Source of the DNA: Planifilum fulgidum
Lineage (GTDB): Bacteria; Bacillota; Bacilli; Thermoactinomycetales; DSM-44946
Reading direction: 5' to 3'
DNA length: 64,000 nt
Assembly (NCBI RefSeq): GCF_900113175.1
Contig: NZ_FOOK01000009.1
Span: 1-64,000 of the forward strand
The stretch's first letter is position 1. Every line of letters starts with the position of its first letter. Positions 33,398-42,219 of the stretch are shown in pieces. The position numbers and the translations under genes were made by a program. Under the pieces are notes generated by a model, which was not told the DNA's origin, made no database searches, and saw only the letters and a list, made by a program, of their open reading frames with translations.

Positions 33398-33523
33398 ATG
33401 AAAAAACTTACGCTGCTGATCTGCCTTGCCGCCTGTGTCTTCCCGCCCTGCACATCCCTTTCGGGCAATCTCAATCATCAGTTTCCCGCCGGGAAAACAC
33501 TGCAGGATGTCGCAAGGCGATGA
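33398..33523 (+). CDS. Candidate 41-residue lipoprotein
   Basis: ATG 33398 directly follows GTGAGAGG. The product has a signal peptide: MKKLTLLICLAACVFPPC, with LAAC or FPPC as possible lipobox, then a short mature part (TSLSGNLNHQFPAGKTLQDV). It is too short for family assignment. Small lipoproteins of this kind are often surface-linked or toxin-like, but nothing here decides. The gene is followed by a convergent membrane protein. Confidence 0.4.
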   Translation: MKKLTLLICLAACVFPPCTSLSGNLNHQFPAGKTLQDVARR

Positions 33524-33610
33524 CGCTTCCGATGCAGCGCAAAGGGGACCAAACGAAACGGCCCCTGCAAAAGCAGAGGCCGCGGCACGGACCTTCATTT
33601 CCCCCGACCT

Positions 33611-34039
33611 TTATGCGTTCTCAGCCCGCCTCCGGTCCAGGTGTTTTTTGTACAGGAAAATGGCGAAAAGCCCCGCCGCCCCGAGCAATATGGAGGAGAC
33701 GGAGAACAGGCTGTACACGAAAATGGTGGACGGCTTTCCCGCAAGCAACGCCAGCAGATTCGCAAAGGTCAAGCCAACGATGCCAAGCGCAAAATTGGGC
33801 AAAAACCCGACCAGGGTCGACCGGATCAGCACCTCTTCCGCCCGCCGCTCATAAACCCACTTGGCATAGTAATACCAGCACGCGAGATACACGAAGAAAA
33901 ACAGCCCCACGATGGAGTAAAAGATCAGAGGCTGGCCGGGCATGATGAGGGCGCAAGACACAACCAGCAGCCCCAGGACGAAAGCGATCAGCACATTCAG
34001 GCAAAACAGCCGAAAACCGAATGCCCAGACGGTTTTCAT
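33611..34039 (-). CDS. Hypothetical integral membrane protein
   Basis: 142 residues from ATG 34039 (MKTVWAFGFRLFCLNVLIAF), with four hydrophobic helices: LNVLIAFVLGLLVVSCALIM, FYSIVGLFFFVYLACWYYYA, LPNFALGIVGLTFANLLALL and VSSILLGAAGLFAIFLYKK. No signature of a known transporter. An alternative start at ATG 34108 overlaps the amidohydrolase stop by 17 nt and adds a basic N-terminus. It is likely co-transcribed with the amidohydrolase. Confidence 0.6.
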   Translation of the reverse strand: MKTVWAFGFRLFCLNVLIAFVLGLLVVSCALIMPGQPLIFYSIVGLFFFVYLACWYYYAKWVYERRAEEVLIRSTLVGFLPNFALGIVGLTFANLLALLAGKPSTIFVYSLFSVSSILLGAAGLFAIFLYKKHLDRRRAENA

Positions 34040-34091
34040 CTTCCTGCCCCCCCGACTGGATTCCCCAAAGGGATACGCGCTATCCAATTTT

Positions 34092-35309
34092 TCAAGAGGC
34101 CGGTTCATCCGCCTTCTCCCGCCGCCCTTCATCCCGCAGATAGGTGAGCGCCGACGAGAGCAGCAATTGGGCGGCCACCTTCATCGCCCGCTCATCGAAA
34201 TCGAAGCGGGGATGGTGATGGGGAAAATCGCAATTCTTTTCCGGATTGCCCGCCCCGACAAAGCAGAAGGCCCCCGGCACCTTGCCAAGATAATAGGCAA
34301 AATCCTCCGCGGCCATCACCGGCTGAATCTCCCAGACCCGGTCGTCGCCGACAATGCGCCGGGCCACGCCGGCCATCCGGTGGGCCTCGACGGTGTCATT
34401 GATCACCGCGGGATATCCCCACTGGTACTCCACCCGGCACGTGGCTCCGTAAAGAGAACAGGTTTTCTCCGCGATTTCCCGGATCCGCCGATGCAGCTCA
34501 TCACGAAGGACCGGATCAAAGGTCCGCACCGTCCCCGTCAACGTGCACCGTTCGGCGATCACGTTGAAGCCCTGACCGCCCTGGATGGTTCCGACGGAAA
34601 TCACCGCGGACTTGAGCGGATCGACTTGGCGGCTGATCAGGGTTTGCAGATGAAGGATGAGATGGGAGGCGATCACGATGGCATCCACCGATTCATGGGG
34701 AAGCCCTCCGTGTCCCCCTTTTCCGAAAACGTCGATTTGGAAGAAATCGGCGGCTGCCATGAGGGGGCCGGCCTTGATCCCGACCACTCCGACCGGGAGC
34801 GGAGTCCAGAGATGAACCCCGTACACGGCGTCCACGCCCTCCAGGGCCCCGTCCTCAATCATCTGCCGGGCGCCGCCGGGAATAACCTCTTCGGCATGCT
34901 GAAAGAGAAAACGGACCCGTCCGGGGATTTCCTCCCGCATCTCGGAGAAGAGGCGGGCAACCCCGAGAAGAACGGCCATGTGACCGTCATGTCCGCAGGC
35001 ATGCATCACCCCGGGAACCCGCGACCGGTATTCGCAGCTTTTCTCATCCTGGATGGGAAGGGCATCCATATCCGCCCGCAGGGCGACGGTTTTCCCGGGC
35101 CGTCCGCCGGTCAGGGTTCCCACCACCCCGCGTCCCCCGACCCCTGTGCGCACATCGATGCCCCATTCCCTGAGAATTTCCGCGACCCGCGCCGGCGTCC
35201 GCTCTTCCCGGAAGGAAAGCTCGGGCTCCATGTGAAACCTTCTCCGCCACTCGACCATCTGGGAAAAGATTTTCTCGACCCGTTCGCTCAGCCGGTTCAA
35301 ACGTTCCAT
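34092..35309 (-). CDS. M20-family amidohydrolase (amino-acid N-acyl hydrolase)
   Basis: 405 residues. Metal-ligand motifs of M20D peptidases are present: ADMDALPIQDE, MHACGHDGHMAVLLG, FQHAEEVIPGG and MAAEDFAYYL. The dimerisation insertion (about residues 185-300) is intact. Such enzymes remove acyl groups from N-acyl amino acids (hippurate hydrolase, AmaA). GGAAGGAG abuts ATG 35309; TTG nine bases later would give optimal spacing. The product is cytoplasmic. Followed by a membrane protein gene. Confidence 0.87.
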   Translation of the reverse strand: MERLNRLSERVEKIFSQMVEWRRRFHMEPELSFREERTPARVAEILREWGIDVRTGVGGRGVVGTLTGGRPGKTVALRADMDALPIQDEKSCEYRSRVPGVMHACGHDGHMAVLLGVARLFSEMREEIPGRVRFLFQHAEEVIPGGARQMIEDGALEGVDAVYGVHLWTPLPVGVVGIKAGPLMAAADFFQIDVFGKGGHGGLPHESVDAIVIASHLILHLQTLISRQVDPLKSAVISVGTIQGGQGFNVIAERCTLTGTVRTFDPVLRDELHRRIREIAEKTCSLYGATCRVEYQWGYPAVINDTVEAHRMAGVARRIVGDDRVWEIQPVMAAEDFAYYLGKVPGAFCFVGAGNPEKNCDFPHHHPRFDFDERAMKVAAQLLLSSALTYLRDEGRREKADEPAS

Positions 35310-35447
35310 CTCCTTCCCCGTGGAAATGCCTCAAAATGCTTCCCTTTCTTTAAGTATCGGATAAAATGGGGGCGGGCGCCACCCGGCTTCGGATTCCCGC
35401 ACACCCGCCAATCCCCGGCAACGGGCCCAATTGTCATCGCCTCGCCA

Positions 35448-35476
35448 TTGCATCCCGGTGCGGAACATACTATCAT
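35448..35476 (+). promoter_or_regulatory. Promoter of the yugN-like gene
   Basis: TTGCAT (35448-35453) and TATCAT (35471-35476) with exactly 17-nt spacing, about 40 nt before the start codon. Confidence 0.6.
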
Positions 35477-35517
35477 GGATGAGATAAAACTGTTCGCGCT
35501 GCAAGGAGGGAGTTGCC

Positions 35518-35856
35518 ATGGTTCTCGAAGATTCCGGCCTGAACGGCATCCGCAAGGATTTCGGCACCGTGGACAAGGTGGTTCGCGGTCTCGGCTTTGA
35601 TCGTTGGGCCTGGGACTACAACAAGGCGGTCTACGACTTGAAACTGGAAGACCAGGGAACCGTTTATTACCTGCGGGTGCCCGCCGAAGCGATCCAAGGG
35701 CGACTGGAAAGCCCCAAGGCGACGGTGGAATTGGGAGACCCGGTGTTCGGCCGTCATCTTCATCCTCACGGAATTGACTATGAAGTGACCATTCCCGAAT
35801 CCCTGGAAAAGACCGTGAAAGAAAAGGTGGAGGCCCTGAAAGAGGCCCTTTCCTGA
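35518..35856 (+). CDS. yugN: YugN-like family protein
   Basis: 112 residues. The sequence matches the YugN-like family: FGTVDKVVRGLGFDRWAWDY, YYLRVPAEAIQGRLESP, LGDPVFGRHLHPHGIDYEV. The family is small, soluble and of unknown function, widespread in Bacillales. AAGGAGGG precedes the ATG by eight nt. It has its own promoter and terminator. Confidence 0.88.
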   Translation: MVLEDSGLNGIRKDFGTVDKVVRGLGFDRWAWDYNKAVYDLKLEDQGTVYYLRVPAEAIQGRLESPKATVELGDPVFGRHLHPHGIDYEVTIPESLEKTVKEKVEALKEALS

Positions 35857-35874
35857 CAATAACGGGGAAAACAG

Positions 35875-35902
35875 CGGACACCCCGCCCGATCGGGGTGTC
35901 CG
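35875..35902 (+). terminator. Terminator after yugN
   Basis: CGGACACCCCG (35875-35885) pairs with CGGGGTGTCCG (35892-35902), followed by TTCG and then GGTTTAG, so the T-run is imperfect. It separates convergent genes. Confidence 0.65.
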
Positions 35903-35918
35903 TTCGCGGTTTAGCGGT

Positions 35919-36290
35919 TTATTTGACCCGCTCCTCTTCTTCCTCCTCCTGGAACTCGACTCCTTCCACCTTCACGTTGACCTCCACCACGCGCAGGCCG
36001 GTCATCGTCTCCACGGCCTCCTTGACGTTTTGCTGCAACTGGCGGGCCACTTCGTGAATCTTTTCCCCGTAATTGATGATCACGCGGAGGTCGATGGCGG
36101 CCTCCACCTGTCCCACTTCCACCGAAACGCCGCGGGTCACGTTTTTCCCTCCGACCCGTTTCGCCCATCCCTCCGTGATGCCGCCCGACATGCCGGCAAC
36201 GCCCTTTGTTTTGGTGGCCGCCAGGCTGGCGATGACGGCCACCACATCATCGGCGATCTGTATGGTGCCTTGTGAACCGTTTTCCGTCAT
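35919..36290 (-). CDS. Asp23/Gls24 family envelope stress protein
   Basis: 123 residues. The signature IQIADDVVAVIASLAATKTKGVAGMSGG is followed by VEVGQVEAAIDLRVIINYGEKIHEVARQ and VVEVNVKVEGV, with a Glu-rich tail (EFQEEEEEERVK). Members are membrane-associated via partners such as AmaP or act in alkaline shock response. GAGGGGG lies before the ATG. The gene lies immediately downstream of an SDR gene on the same strand (44 nt). Confidence 0.9.
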   Translation of the reverse strand: MTENGSQGTIQIADDVVAVIASLAATKTKGVAGMSGGITEGWAKRVGGKNVTRGVSVEVGQVEAAIDLRVIINYGEKIHEVARQLQQNVKEAVETMTGLRVVEVNVKVEGVEFQEEEEEERVK

Positions 36291-36333
36291 GCCTCAAGCC
36301 CCCTCAACGCGGATTCCTGGTTCGTTTTCCTCA

Positions 36334-37116
36334 TCAGAGCGATTTTACCATACCTCCGTCGATCAGAAGTGTCGATCCGGTGACATAGGTGTTGGCTTCG
36401 GACGCCAGGAAGGCCACAACCCGGGCGAATTCCTCCGGACGACCGTAACGGCCCAACGGGATCGCCGCCTCGAAGGAACGGCGCACCTCCTCCACCGGGA
36501 CCCCTTCCATGCCCGCCTTGGCCTGATCCAATTCCCTCACCCGGTCGGTGTCGATCCGTCCGGGGCAGACCGTGTTGACCAGGATGCCCCGGGGACCCAG
36601 TTCTTCGGCCAAGGTTTTCATCAACCCGGCCACCCCCGCGCGCATGGTGTTGGAAAGGATCAAGCCGGGAATGGGTTGCTTCACCGAAGAGGAAGCGATG
36701 GCCAGAATGCGCCCTCCCCGGGGCATGTGAGGCAACGCGGCGCGAATCAGCCGAACGACGCTCAGCAGGTTGGTCTCGAAGGCTTTTTGCCACGCCGCGT
36801 CATCGAAGGATTCCAGGGTTCCCCCCGGCGGTCCTCCGGCATTGCACAGCAGAATGTCGATCCTCCCCCAGCGATCCGCCGTTTCCCGGACCACCCGATT
36901 AATATCCTCGGGCTTCGAAACGTCCGCCTCAAACGCGGCCACATCCGCTCCGGTTTTCCCGGCGATTTCCGCCGCGGCCAGCCGGATTCTGTTCTCGTCC
37001 CGGCTGCACATGGCCACATGGGCTCCCTCTTCCGCCAGCTTTTCGGCGATGGCGCGTCCCAGGCCGCGGCTGGCCGCCGTCACCAGCGCGACTTTCCCCT
37101 TGAGTCCGAGATCCAT
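36334..37116 (-). CDS. Short-chain dehydrogenase/reductase with altered catalytic residues
   Basis: 260 residues with the Rossmann signature TAASRGLG (residues 13-20), NAGG (92-95) and the SDR active-site serine region ASSS (141-144). In place of the usual YxxxK the sequence has SNTMR (155-159), so Tyr is Ser and Lys is Arg. The C-terminal ending INGG-type motif LLIDGGMVK is normal. It probably binds NAD(P); whether it reduces 3-oxoacyl substrates as annotated relatives do is not clear. AAGGGAGG precedes the ATG. Possibly co-transcribed with the Asp23 gene. Confidence 0.85.
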   Translation of the reverse strand: MDLGLKGKVALVTAASRGLGRAIAEKLAEEGAHVAMCSRDENRIRLAAAEIAGKTGADVAAFEADVSKPEDINRVVRETADRWGRIDILLCNAGGPPGGTLESFDDAAWQKAFETNLLSVVRLIRAALPHMPRGGRILAIASSSVKQPIPGLILSNTMRAGVAGLMKTLAEELGPRGILVNTVCPGRIDTDRVRELDQAKAGMEGVPVEEVRRSFEAAIPLGRYGRPEEFARVVAFLASEANTYVTGSTLLIDGGMVKSL

Positions 37117-37164
37117 TGGGCATCCTCCCTTCGATCAAAAGCTGTGATCCGTCGCGGCAAAAGT

Positions 37165-37980
37165 TCAGCTCACCATGTATCCCGCAATTTTTACGATTTT
37201 GCGCACCTGCGGATTTTCGAGATTCACTTGGTATCCATAATAAATGTTTCCGTCCACCACGATTTCATATGGTTCCAGATAGCGACCCCGGATCATCTTG
37301 CCGAACAACTGGTTGACTTCCGCTTCATCGATGTGAAATCTGCGCATCAGGTCCTTTTTGATCCAGTTGCTTCCGTAACTTTTTCCCGCATTGTTGGGAT
37401 CCTGATACCATTCGTAAATCTGGATCACCGCATTTTGGAGCATCCGGTCCAGCCGGGACAAATTTTGCATCTGGGGAATATTGAGGAATTCGAACAAATT
37501 GTGCACCTGATCGCAAAACTCGGGCATCGGGGAAGACTTGGACAGGCTTTCGTCAAAGAGGCAAAACAGCTCGACGCGCTTGCCCCGCGACCACAAGCGG
37601 TCCAACAGCGGAACCATGTCCTGATCGGCGCTGACGATCACAAAGGTGGTGACGTCGGGAACCCGGTATAAAACCTCCATCGCATCCAGACACAATTGGA
37701 TATCGGCGGCATTTTTCCGCTCATCCCCTCCCCTCCCGTTGCCGTACACCTGATGGACGTGCACCCGTTTCCGCTGCAGGCTTGTCATCGACAGATCAAG
37801 CCGTTCAAAATCCGCATAGGCTTCGATCATCCGGATGGCCCGTTTCCCGTAATGCTCCTGAAGGCGCAAAAAAAGATTGTGGCTCGGTTCGGGATGATCG
37901 GGATCGAGATGATACTTTTTAAGTCCATAATAAACATTCTCTAAATCAATGAAAATGGCAATATGCTTGTCTGCTTCCAT
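37165..37980 (-). CDS. NYN-domain protein (putative RNase)
   Basis: 271 residues. The NYN/PIN-like domain (about 1-160) has IAIFIDLENVYYG, the acidic residues ADIQLCLDAME and VIVSADQDMVPLLDRL (catalytic Asp set), typical of the LabA/DUF88 group. The C-terminal 100 residues (WIKKDLMRRFHIDEAEVNQLF) look like a winged-helix RNA- or DNA-binding module. ATG 37980 follows GGAGG. Proteins of this family degrade or process RNA. Divergent from the CAX gene. Confidence 0.85.
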   Translation of the reverse strand: MEADKHIAIFIDLENVYYGLKKYHLDPDHPEPSHNLFLRLQEHYGKRAIRMIEAYADFERLDLSMTSLQRKRVHVHQVYGNGRGGDERKNAADIQLCLDAMEVLYRVPDVTTFVIVSADQDMVPLLDRLWSRGKRVELFCLFDESLSKSSPMPEFCDQVHNLFEFLNIPQMQNLSRLDRMLQNAVIQIYEWYQDPNNAGKSYGSNWIKKDLMRRFHIDEAEVNQLFGKMIRGRYLEPYEIVVDGNIYYGYQVNLENPQVRKIVKIAGYMVS

Positions 37981-38121
37981 GTAATCAATCCTCCATCCCC
38001 CTCTTTCATCATAATGCATGTTTACTTCTACATATCAAATGGGGAATCCTTTTTATATCCGGACGGCTTCCGGGGAATCCCGCAAGATGCCCCGGCAGCT
38101 GTGAAGGGGTGGAAAACACGC

Positions 38122-39201
38122 GTGAAAAAGCGATGGTTGTACGGGCTGATCGCCGTCACTCTGCTCAGCGCCGGCGCGCATTATCTCAGCGAAAACGAAT
38201 TGATCCGCTTCGCCTGCTCCGGCCTGTCGCTCCTGCTTTGGGCCGCCCTGATGGGAAAGGCCACGGAAAACGTCGCCCACTACGCCGGCGAACGCCTCGG
38301 CGGCTTTCTCAACGCCACCTTCGGCAACGCGGCCGAGCTGATCATCGCCGTCTTTCTGGTCAAAGAGGGACTCTTCGACATGGTGAAGGCCAGCATCACC
38401 GGTTCCATCATCGGCAACATGCTGCTGGTGCTGGGGCTGAGCCTGCTGTTCGGAGGACTCAGGTACAAGACCCAGAGCTTCAACCCCATGTTGGCGGGCC
38501 ACAACGCCTCCCTGATGCTGCTTTCCGTCATCGCCCTGTTCATCCCCGCGGCCTTTTTGAACGAATTGGAATCGGGGGAAATCCAACTTCTCAGCCTCAT
38601 CATCGCCGGCGTTCTCATCCTCTGCTATTTTCTCTGGCTGCTGTTCTCCCTGGGAACCCACCGGAAGGAATTGGGGGACTCCCTGGACGGCCTGCCCGAT
38701 TCCGGGGAAGGCGACCCACCCCGGAAAGAAGCATCTCCCGACTGGTCCCCGGGCGTTTCCCTCTTTCTTCTGATCCTCTCCACCGCCCTGGTGGCGATTC
38801 AGAGCGAATGGCTGGTGGGCAGCGTGGAGGGCGTCGCCCACGCCTTGGGCTGGTCGGATCTGTTCATCGGGGCCTTCGTCATCGCGGTGATCGGAAATGC
38901 CGCGGAACACAGCGCCGCCGTTTTTCTCGCCATGAAAAACCGGATCGGAGCGGCCGTGGAAATCGCCATCGGCAGCAGCCTGCAAGTGGCCCTCTTCGTC
39001 TCCCCTGCGCTGATTTTCATCAGCCTCCTCTTCGGCAAGCCGATGGATCTCGTCTTCACCGGCTACGAGCTGGCGGCGGTCGCCGTCGCCGCCTTCATCG
39101 CCAAATCGATCTCCCGGGACGGCTCCACCAACTGGTACGAAGGCGTCCTGCTCCTGTCGGTGTACGTCATCCTGGGAACCGCCTTTTTTGCGGTGGACTG
39201 A
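38122..39201 (+). CDS. Calcium/proton antiporter (CAX family)
   Basis: 359 residues with about eleven helices. The two CaCA repeats carry GNAAELIIAVFLV and GNAAEHSAAVFLAMKN, the conserved E-rich ion-binding motifs. A hydrophilic loop (residues about 185-215, GDSLDGLPDSGEGDPPRKE) separates them. Bacillus YfkE (ChaA) is the closest known type and exports calcium. The start is GTG 38122, nine nt after AAGGGGTGG; an in-frame GTG at 38101 lacks a site. Confidence 0.9.
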   Translation: MKKRWLYGLIAVTLLSAGAHYLSENELIRFACSGLSLLLWAALMGKATENVAHYAGERLGGFLNATFGNAAELIIAVFLVKEGLFDMVKASITGSIIGNMLLVLGLSLLFGGLRYKTQSFNPMLAGHNASLMLLSVIALFIPAAFLNELESGEIQLLSLIIAGVLILCYFLWLLFSLGTHRKELGDSLDGLPDSGEGDPPRKEASPDWSPGVSLFLLILSTALVAIQSEWLVGSVEGVAHALGWSDLFIGAFVIAVIGNAAEHSAAVFLAMKNRIGAAVEIAIGSSLQVALFVSPALIFISLLFGKPMDLVFTGYELAAVAVAAFIAKSISRDGSTNWYEGVLLLSVYVILGTAFFAVD

Positions 39202-39258
39202 AGAAATCGAGCAGCCGGCCGGGGCGGAAGGCTCTTCCGATCCCCGCCGACAAATTCG

Positions 39259-39282
39259 AAAAACCGCCAAGGGGCGGTTTTT
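39259..39282 (+). terminator. Bidirectional terminator
   Basis: AAAAACCGCC (39259-39268) pairs with GGCGGTTTTT (39273-39282). It ends the CAX gene on the plus strand and the small EVI-repeat gene on the minus strand. Confidence 0.85.
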
Positions 39283-39288
39283 CGCTGC

Positions 39289-39459
39289 TCAGGAGGTTTC
39301 CTCTGATGGCGCGGGCTCGCCGTGGATCACTTCGTCGATGGCCCGGGCTTCTTTCCCTTCACCCAAAGGGTCCCTTTCGTAAATCACCTCGTCGGCGGCA
39401 AAGGGGGCTTCACCCCCATCGCGACGAATCACTTCGGGAAAGCTTCGGTCGCGACCCAT
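39289..39459 (-). CDS. Small EVI-repeat protein, 56 residues
   Basis: ATG 39459 follows GGAGGTGAAAGGGA. Three short repeats are visible: FPEVIRRDGGE, ADEVIYERDPLGE and IDEVIHGEPAP. The protein is acidic and without hydrophobic core, probably disordered. It is not recognised. The ideal ribosome binding site and the terminator directly after its stop support a real gene. Its size keeps it below usual ORF cut-offs. Confidence 0.65.
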   Translation of the reverse strand: MGRDRSFPEVIRRDGGEAPFAADEVIYERDPLGEGKEARAIDEVIHGEPAPSEETS

Positions 39460-39555
39460 TCCCTTTCACCTCCGGCGGATTCGGCAAAGCGTGATGCTAT
39501 CCTTAATATGCATCCGCCCCCCGAATCTAAACGCCGGGTTCGGAATCCGCCCGGT

Positions 39556-40647
39556 TCAGTCGGGCAGCGGCCCGATATAGACGGCATCGGGGCGTATCAA
39601 ACGGTTGTGCTCCGCCTGTTCCATGGCGTGGGCCGCCCACCCGACAATTCGGCTGCAGATGAAGGTAGGGGTGAACAGTTCCCTCGGCAGGCCGACGGCG
39701 CGAAAAAGGGCGGCGGCGTAATATTCCACATTGGTGCGGATGCGCCTGCCCGGCTTATACTCTTCCAACAGGCGCAGGGCTTCCTCCTCCACCCGCACCG
39801 CCAGGCTGAGCCAAGGCTCCCCGGCGGCCAGGCGGACGGCGATTTCCCTCAGGGCCGCCGCCCGCGGATCCTCCGTCCTGTAGATCCGATGGCCAAACCC
39901 CATCAGCCGTTCGTTCCGCTCCAGCCGCTCGCGGATCCACGGCTTGATCCGCTCTTCCGTGCCGATTTCATCCAGCATGCTCTCCACCCCCGCGGGCGCC
40001 CCGCCGTGTAGAGGTCCCTTCAGCGCCCCGATCGCCGCCACGACGGCGGAAATGAGATCGGAACGGGTGGAGGTGACCACCCTTGCGGCGAAGGTGGAGG
40101 CGTTCATGCCGTGTTCCGCCGTCAGAACGAAGTAAGCCTCCAGGGCCCGGACATGGGCGGGGGAAGGGACCTCGCCCCGCAGAAGATACAGGTAGTGGGC
40201 CACATGGGACAGATCGGGCCGGGGCGCCGGCGGCTCGGTGCCGGCAAGGTGGTGACGGCGAAAGGCGATGATCGAAGGCAGAAGGGCCGCGATGCGGATC
40301 GCCTGCTCCGGGGTGGGCGGTCCTTCGAAGGACGCATCCCCCATCGCGGACACCGCCGTCCGGAGAACGTCCGTCATCTGCACCTCCCGGGGGATGGCGG
40401 CGATCAAACCCTTGAGGTATCCCGGCAAAACGCGCGCACCCGCCCACTGCCGGCGAACCGCCTCCCTTTCGTCGGGATCGGGCAGGGTGCCGTTCCACAA
40501 AAGAAAAGCCACCTCTTCCGGAGAGCGGGTGCGGGCCAAATCCTCCGCCCGGTGACCCCGGTAGATCAGCCGCCCCCTTTCCCCATCCACAAGGGAAATC
40601 TTTGTTTCCGCCGCCGCGACGCCTTCCAATCCCGGTTTCATGTCCAT
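39556..40647 (-). CDS. citA: Citrate synthase CitA
   Basis: 363 residues. Catalytic histidines lie in LHGGAPAGVESML and MGFGHRIYRTEDPRA; the third catalytic position is in NVEYYAAALF, where the acid is Glu as in CitA-type enzymes I recall, rather than NVD. It condenses oxaloacetate and acetyl-CoA (or propionyl-CoA in methylcitrate members). ATG 40647 follows GGAGG. It is divergent from a LysR gene exactly as citA and citR in Bacillus, where CitR represses citA. The operator candidate lies between them. Confidence 0.92.
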   Translation of the reverse strand: MDMKPGLEGVAAAETKISLVDGERGRLIYRGHRAEDLARTRSPEEVAFLLWNGTLPDPDEREAVRRQWAGARVLPGYLKGLIAAIPREVQMTDVLRTAVSAMGDASFEGPPTPEQAIRIAALLPSIIAFRRHHLAGTEPPAPRPDLSHVAHYLYLLRGEVPSPAHVRALEAYFVLTAEHGMNASTFAARVVTSTRSDLISAVVAAIGALKGPLHGGAPAGVESMLDEIGTEERIKPWIRERLERNERLMGFGHRIYRTEDPRAAALREIAVRLAAGEPWLSLAVRVEEEALRLLEEYKPGRRIRTNVEYYAAALFRAVGLPRELFTPTFICSRIVGWAAHAMEQAEHNRLIRPDAVYIGPLPD

Positions 40648-40720
40648 TTCTTCCACCTCCAATATCGTCAATCCAATTCCAACATACCGAAAGGATTGTA
40701 AAAATACAATTTTATTGTTA

Positions 40721-40735
40721 TTATCAATTTGATAA
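40721..40735. promoter_or_regulatory. LysR-type T-N11-A palindrome between citA and citR
   Basis: TTATCAATTTGATAA is a 15-bp perfect inverted repeat (TTATCA/TGATAA around ATT) with the T-N11-A pattern of LysR boxes. It lies 28 nt before the citR start codon and 74 nt before the citA start codon, in an AT-rich stretch that also suits promoters of both genes. Confidence 0.65.
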
Positions 40736-40762
40736 ATTATATTTATTGAAAGGGCAATCCCC

Positions 40763-41653
40763 ATGAATTTCCAGCAACTGATCACCTTTTTGGAAGTGGC
40801 CAAGAGGCGGCATTTTCGGAAAGCGGCCGAACACCTGCGGCTCACCCAGCCGGCCGTGAGCGCCCAAATCCGGGGATTGGAGGAGGAGTTGGGAGTCCCC
40901 CTTATCCAGCGGAACCCCTTCGCCCTCACTCCCGCGGGCAAGGCGTTCATCCCCTATGCCAAGCAGATTCTCGCCCTGACGGAAGAAGGGAAGCGGGCCG
41001 CCCTCGATTCCGGCAACAGCCTTCCGGAGGAGGTGACCGTGGCCATCTCCTCCGGCGTCGCTCTGCCCATCCTGTCCCGGCTCCTCAAATATTTTCGCCA
41101 GGAACATCCGCGGGCCCGCATCACCATCCGCACCAAAAAACGAAGCGAATTGATCCGGGGATTGCGGGAGGGGGAAGTGGATGTCGGCATCGTATGCGGC
41201 ATCCCGGAAAGCCGGCACATCCGCTCGCGGGTGATTCACTACGACACCCTCACTTTGGTTGCTCCGGCGGATCACCCGGTCGCGCGCGTCCCGTATTTTC
41301 CCCTGGAGCGGCTCGCCGACATTCCGCTTCTGTCCCTCTCCGCGGACACGGAGGAACAGCAGTTGATCAGCCGCCTGTTGGGAGCCCGGGGGATCGATCC
41401 TCCCGTCGCCGTCGAACTAAGGAGCGTGGAAGAGATCCTGCGCATGGTGACCCTGGGATTCGGCCCGGCGCTGGTTCCGAAGCTCGCCCTGCAGGGGGCG
41501 GAGAATTCGGGAATCCGGGAGGTGCGAATTGCGGGTCTGGAAGTCCAGTGGCCCGTCACGCTGGTGGTCCCCTTGCAGCGGATTCTCTCCCCGGGGTTCC
41601 GCCAGCTGATGGACGATATTTGCGGCATTTATCCCTCGGAGCCGGAGGAATAA
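40763..41653 (+). CDS. citR: LysR-family transcriptional regulator CitR
   Basis: 296 residues. The N-terminal winged helix-turn-helix (MNFQQLITFLEVAKRRHFRKAAEHLRLTQPAVSAQIRGLEEELG) is followed by a periplasmic-binding-type effector domain (about 90-295; GEVDVGIVCGIPESRHI, VEEILRMVTLGFGPALVPK). Divergent arrangement with citA is the same as Bacillus citR/citA, where CitR negatively controls citA. AAAGGG precedes the ATG. The inducer is unknown. Confidence 0.88.
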   Translation: MNFQQLITFLEVAKRRHFRKAAEHLRLTQPAVSAQIRGLEEELGVPLIQRNPFALTPAGKAFIPYAKQILALTEEGKRAALDSGNSLPEEVTVAISSGVALPILSRLLKYFRQEHPRARITIRTKKRSELIRGLREGEVDVGIVCGIPESRHIRSRVIHYDTLTLVAPADHPVARVPYFPLERLADIPLLSLSADTEEQQLISRLLGARGIDPPVAVELRSVEEILRMVTLGFGPALVPKLALQGAENSGIREVRIAGLEVQWPVTLVVPLQRILSPGFRQLMDDICGIYPSEPEE

Positions 41654-42219
41654 ACGGGCAATCGACAAACCTCGAAGAAGGGAGAGGTGCCTTGATCTTT
41701 TCGCCCGGGGAAGCGCAAACCGGGCAAGTGACGCGGATGGAAAAAATCGTTCAGGTCGATCTGCCGAAAAAGGCCTGCCCCTAGAGGATACTTATGAGTG
41801 CAGGAAAACATCCATCGCGAAGAGACTTCCGCAAAACTGCTCACGGATCGTCCCGTCCGCCCCTTGATCACTCCTTCCGGCACGGCATACTGAAGGCCCC
41901 GAAAGAAGCCAATGATCCGGGTGTCCCGCTCCCCGCCCAACCGTTTCCATCGCGGTCTCACCCGTTCACCCCTTCCGCGGCGCGCGCCGCAGCAACGGGA
42001 GCCATCCCGACAGGCAGACCACAACCCCCAAGCGAACGCAAGGATTCCAAAAGCGGCGGCCGAAATGACTTTGGTTCCCATCGATCGCTATGCGACCCGT
42101 GATCGGGAAAACGGGAAAAACCCACGTTGGCTCGCCACGAGAGAGGCCATTGCGGCCGGTGAGGTCACGATAACCGCGCCACGCCGGACGATCCAGTCGA
42201 CATCGCGTCCGGCGACACG

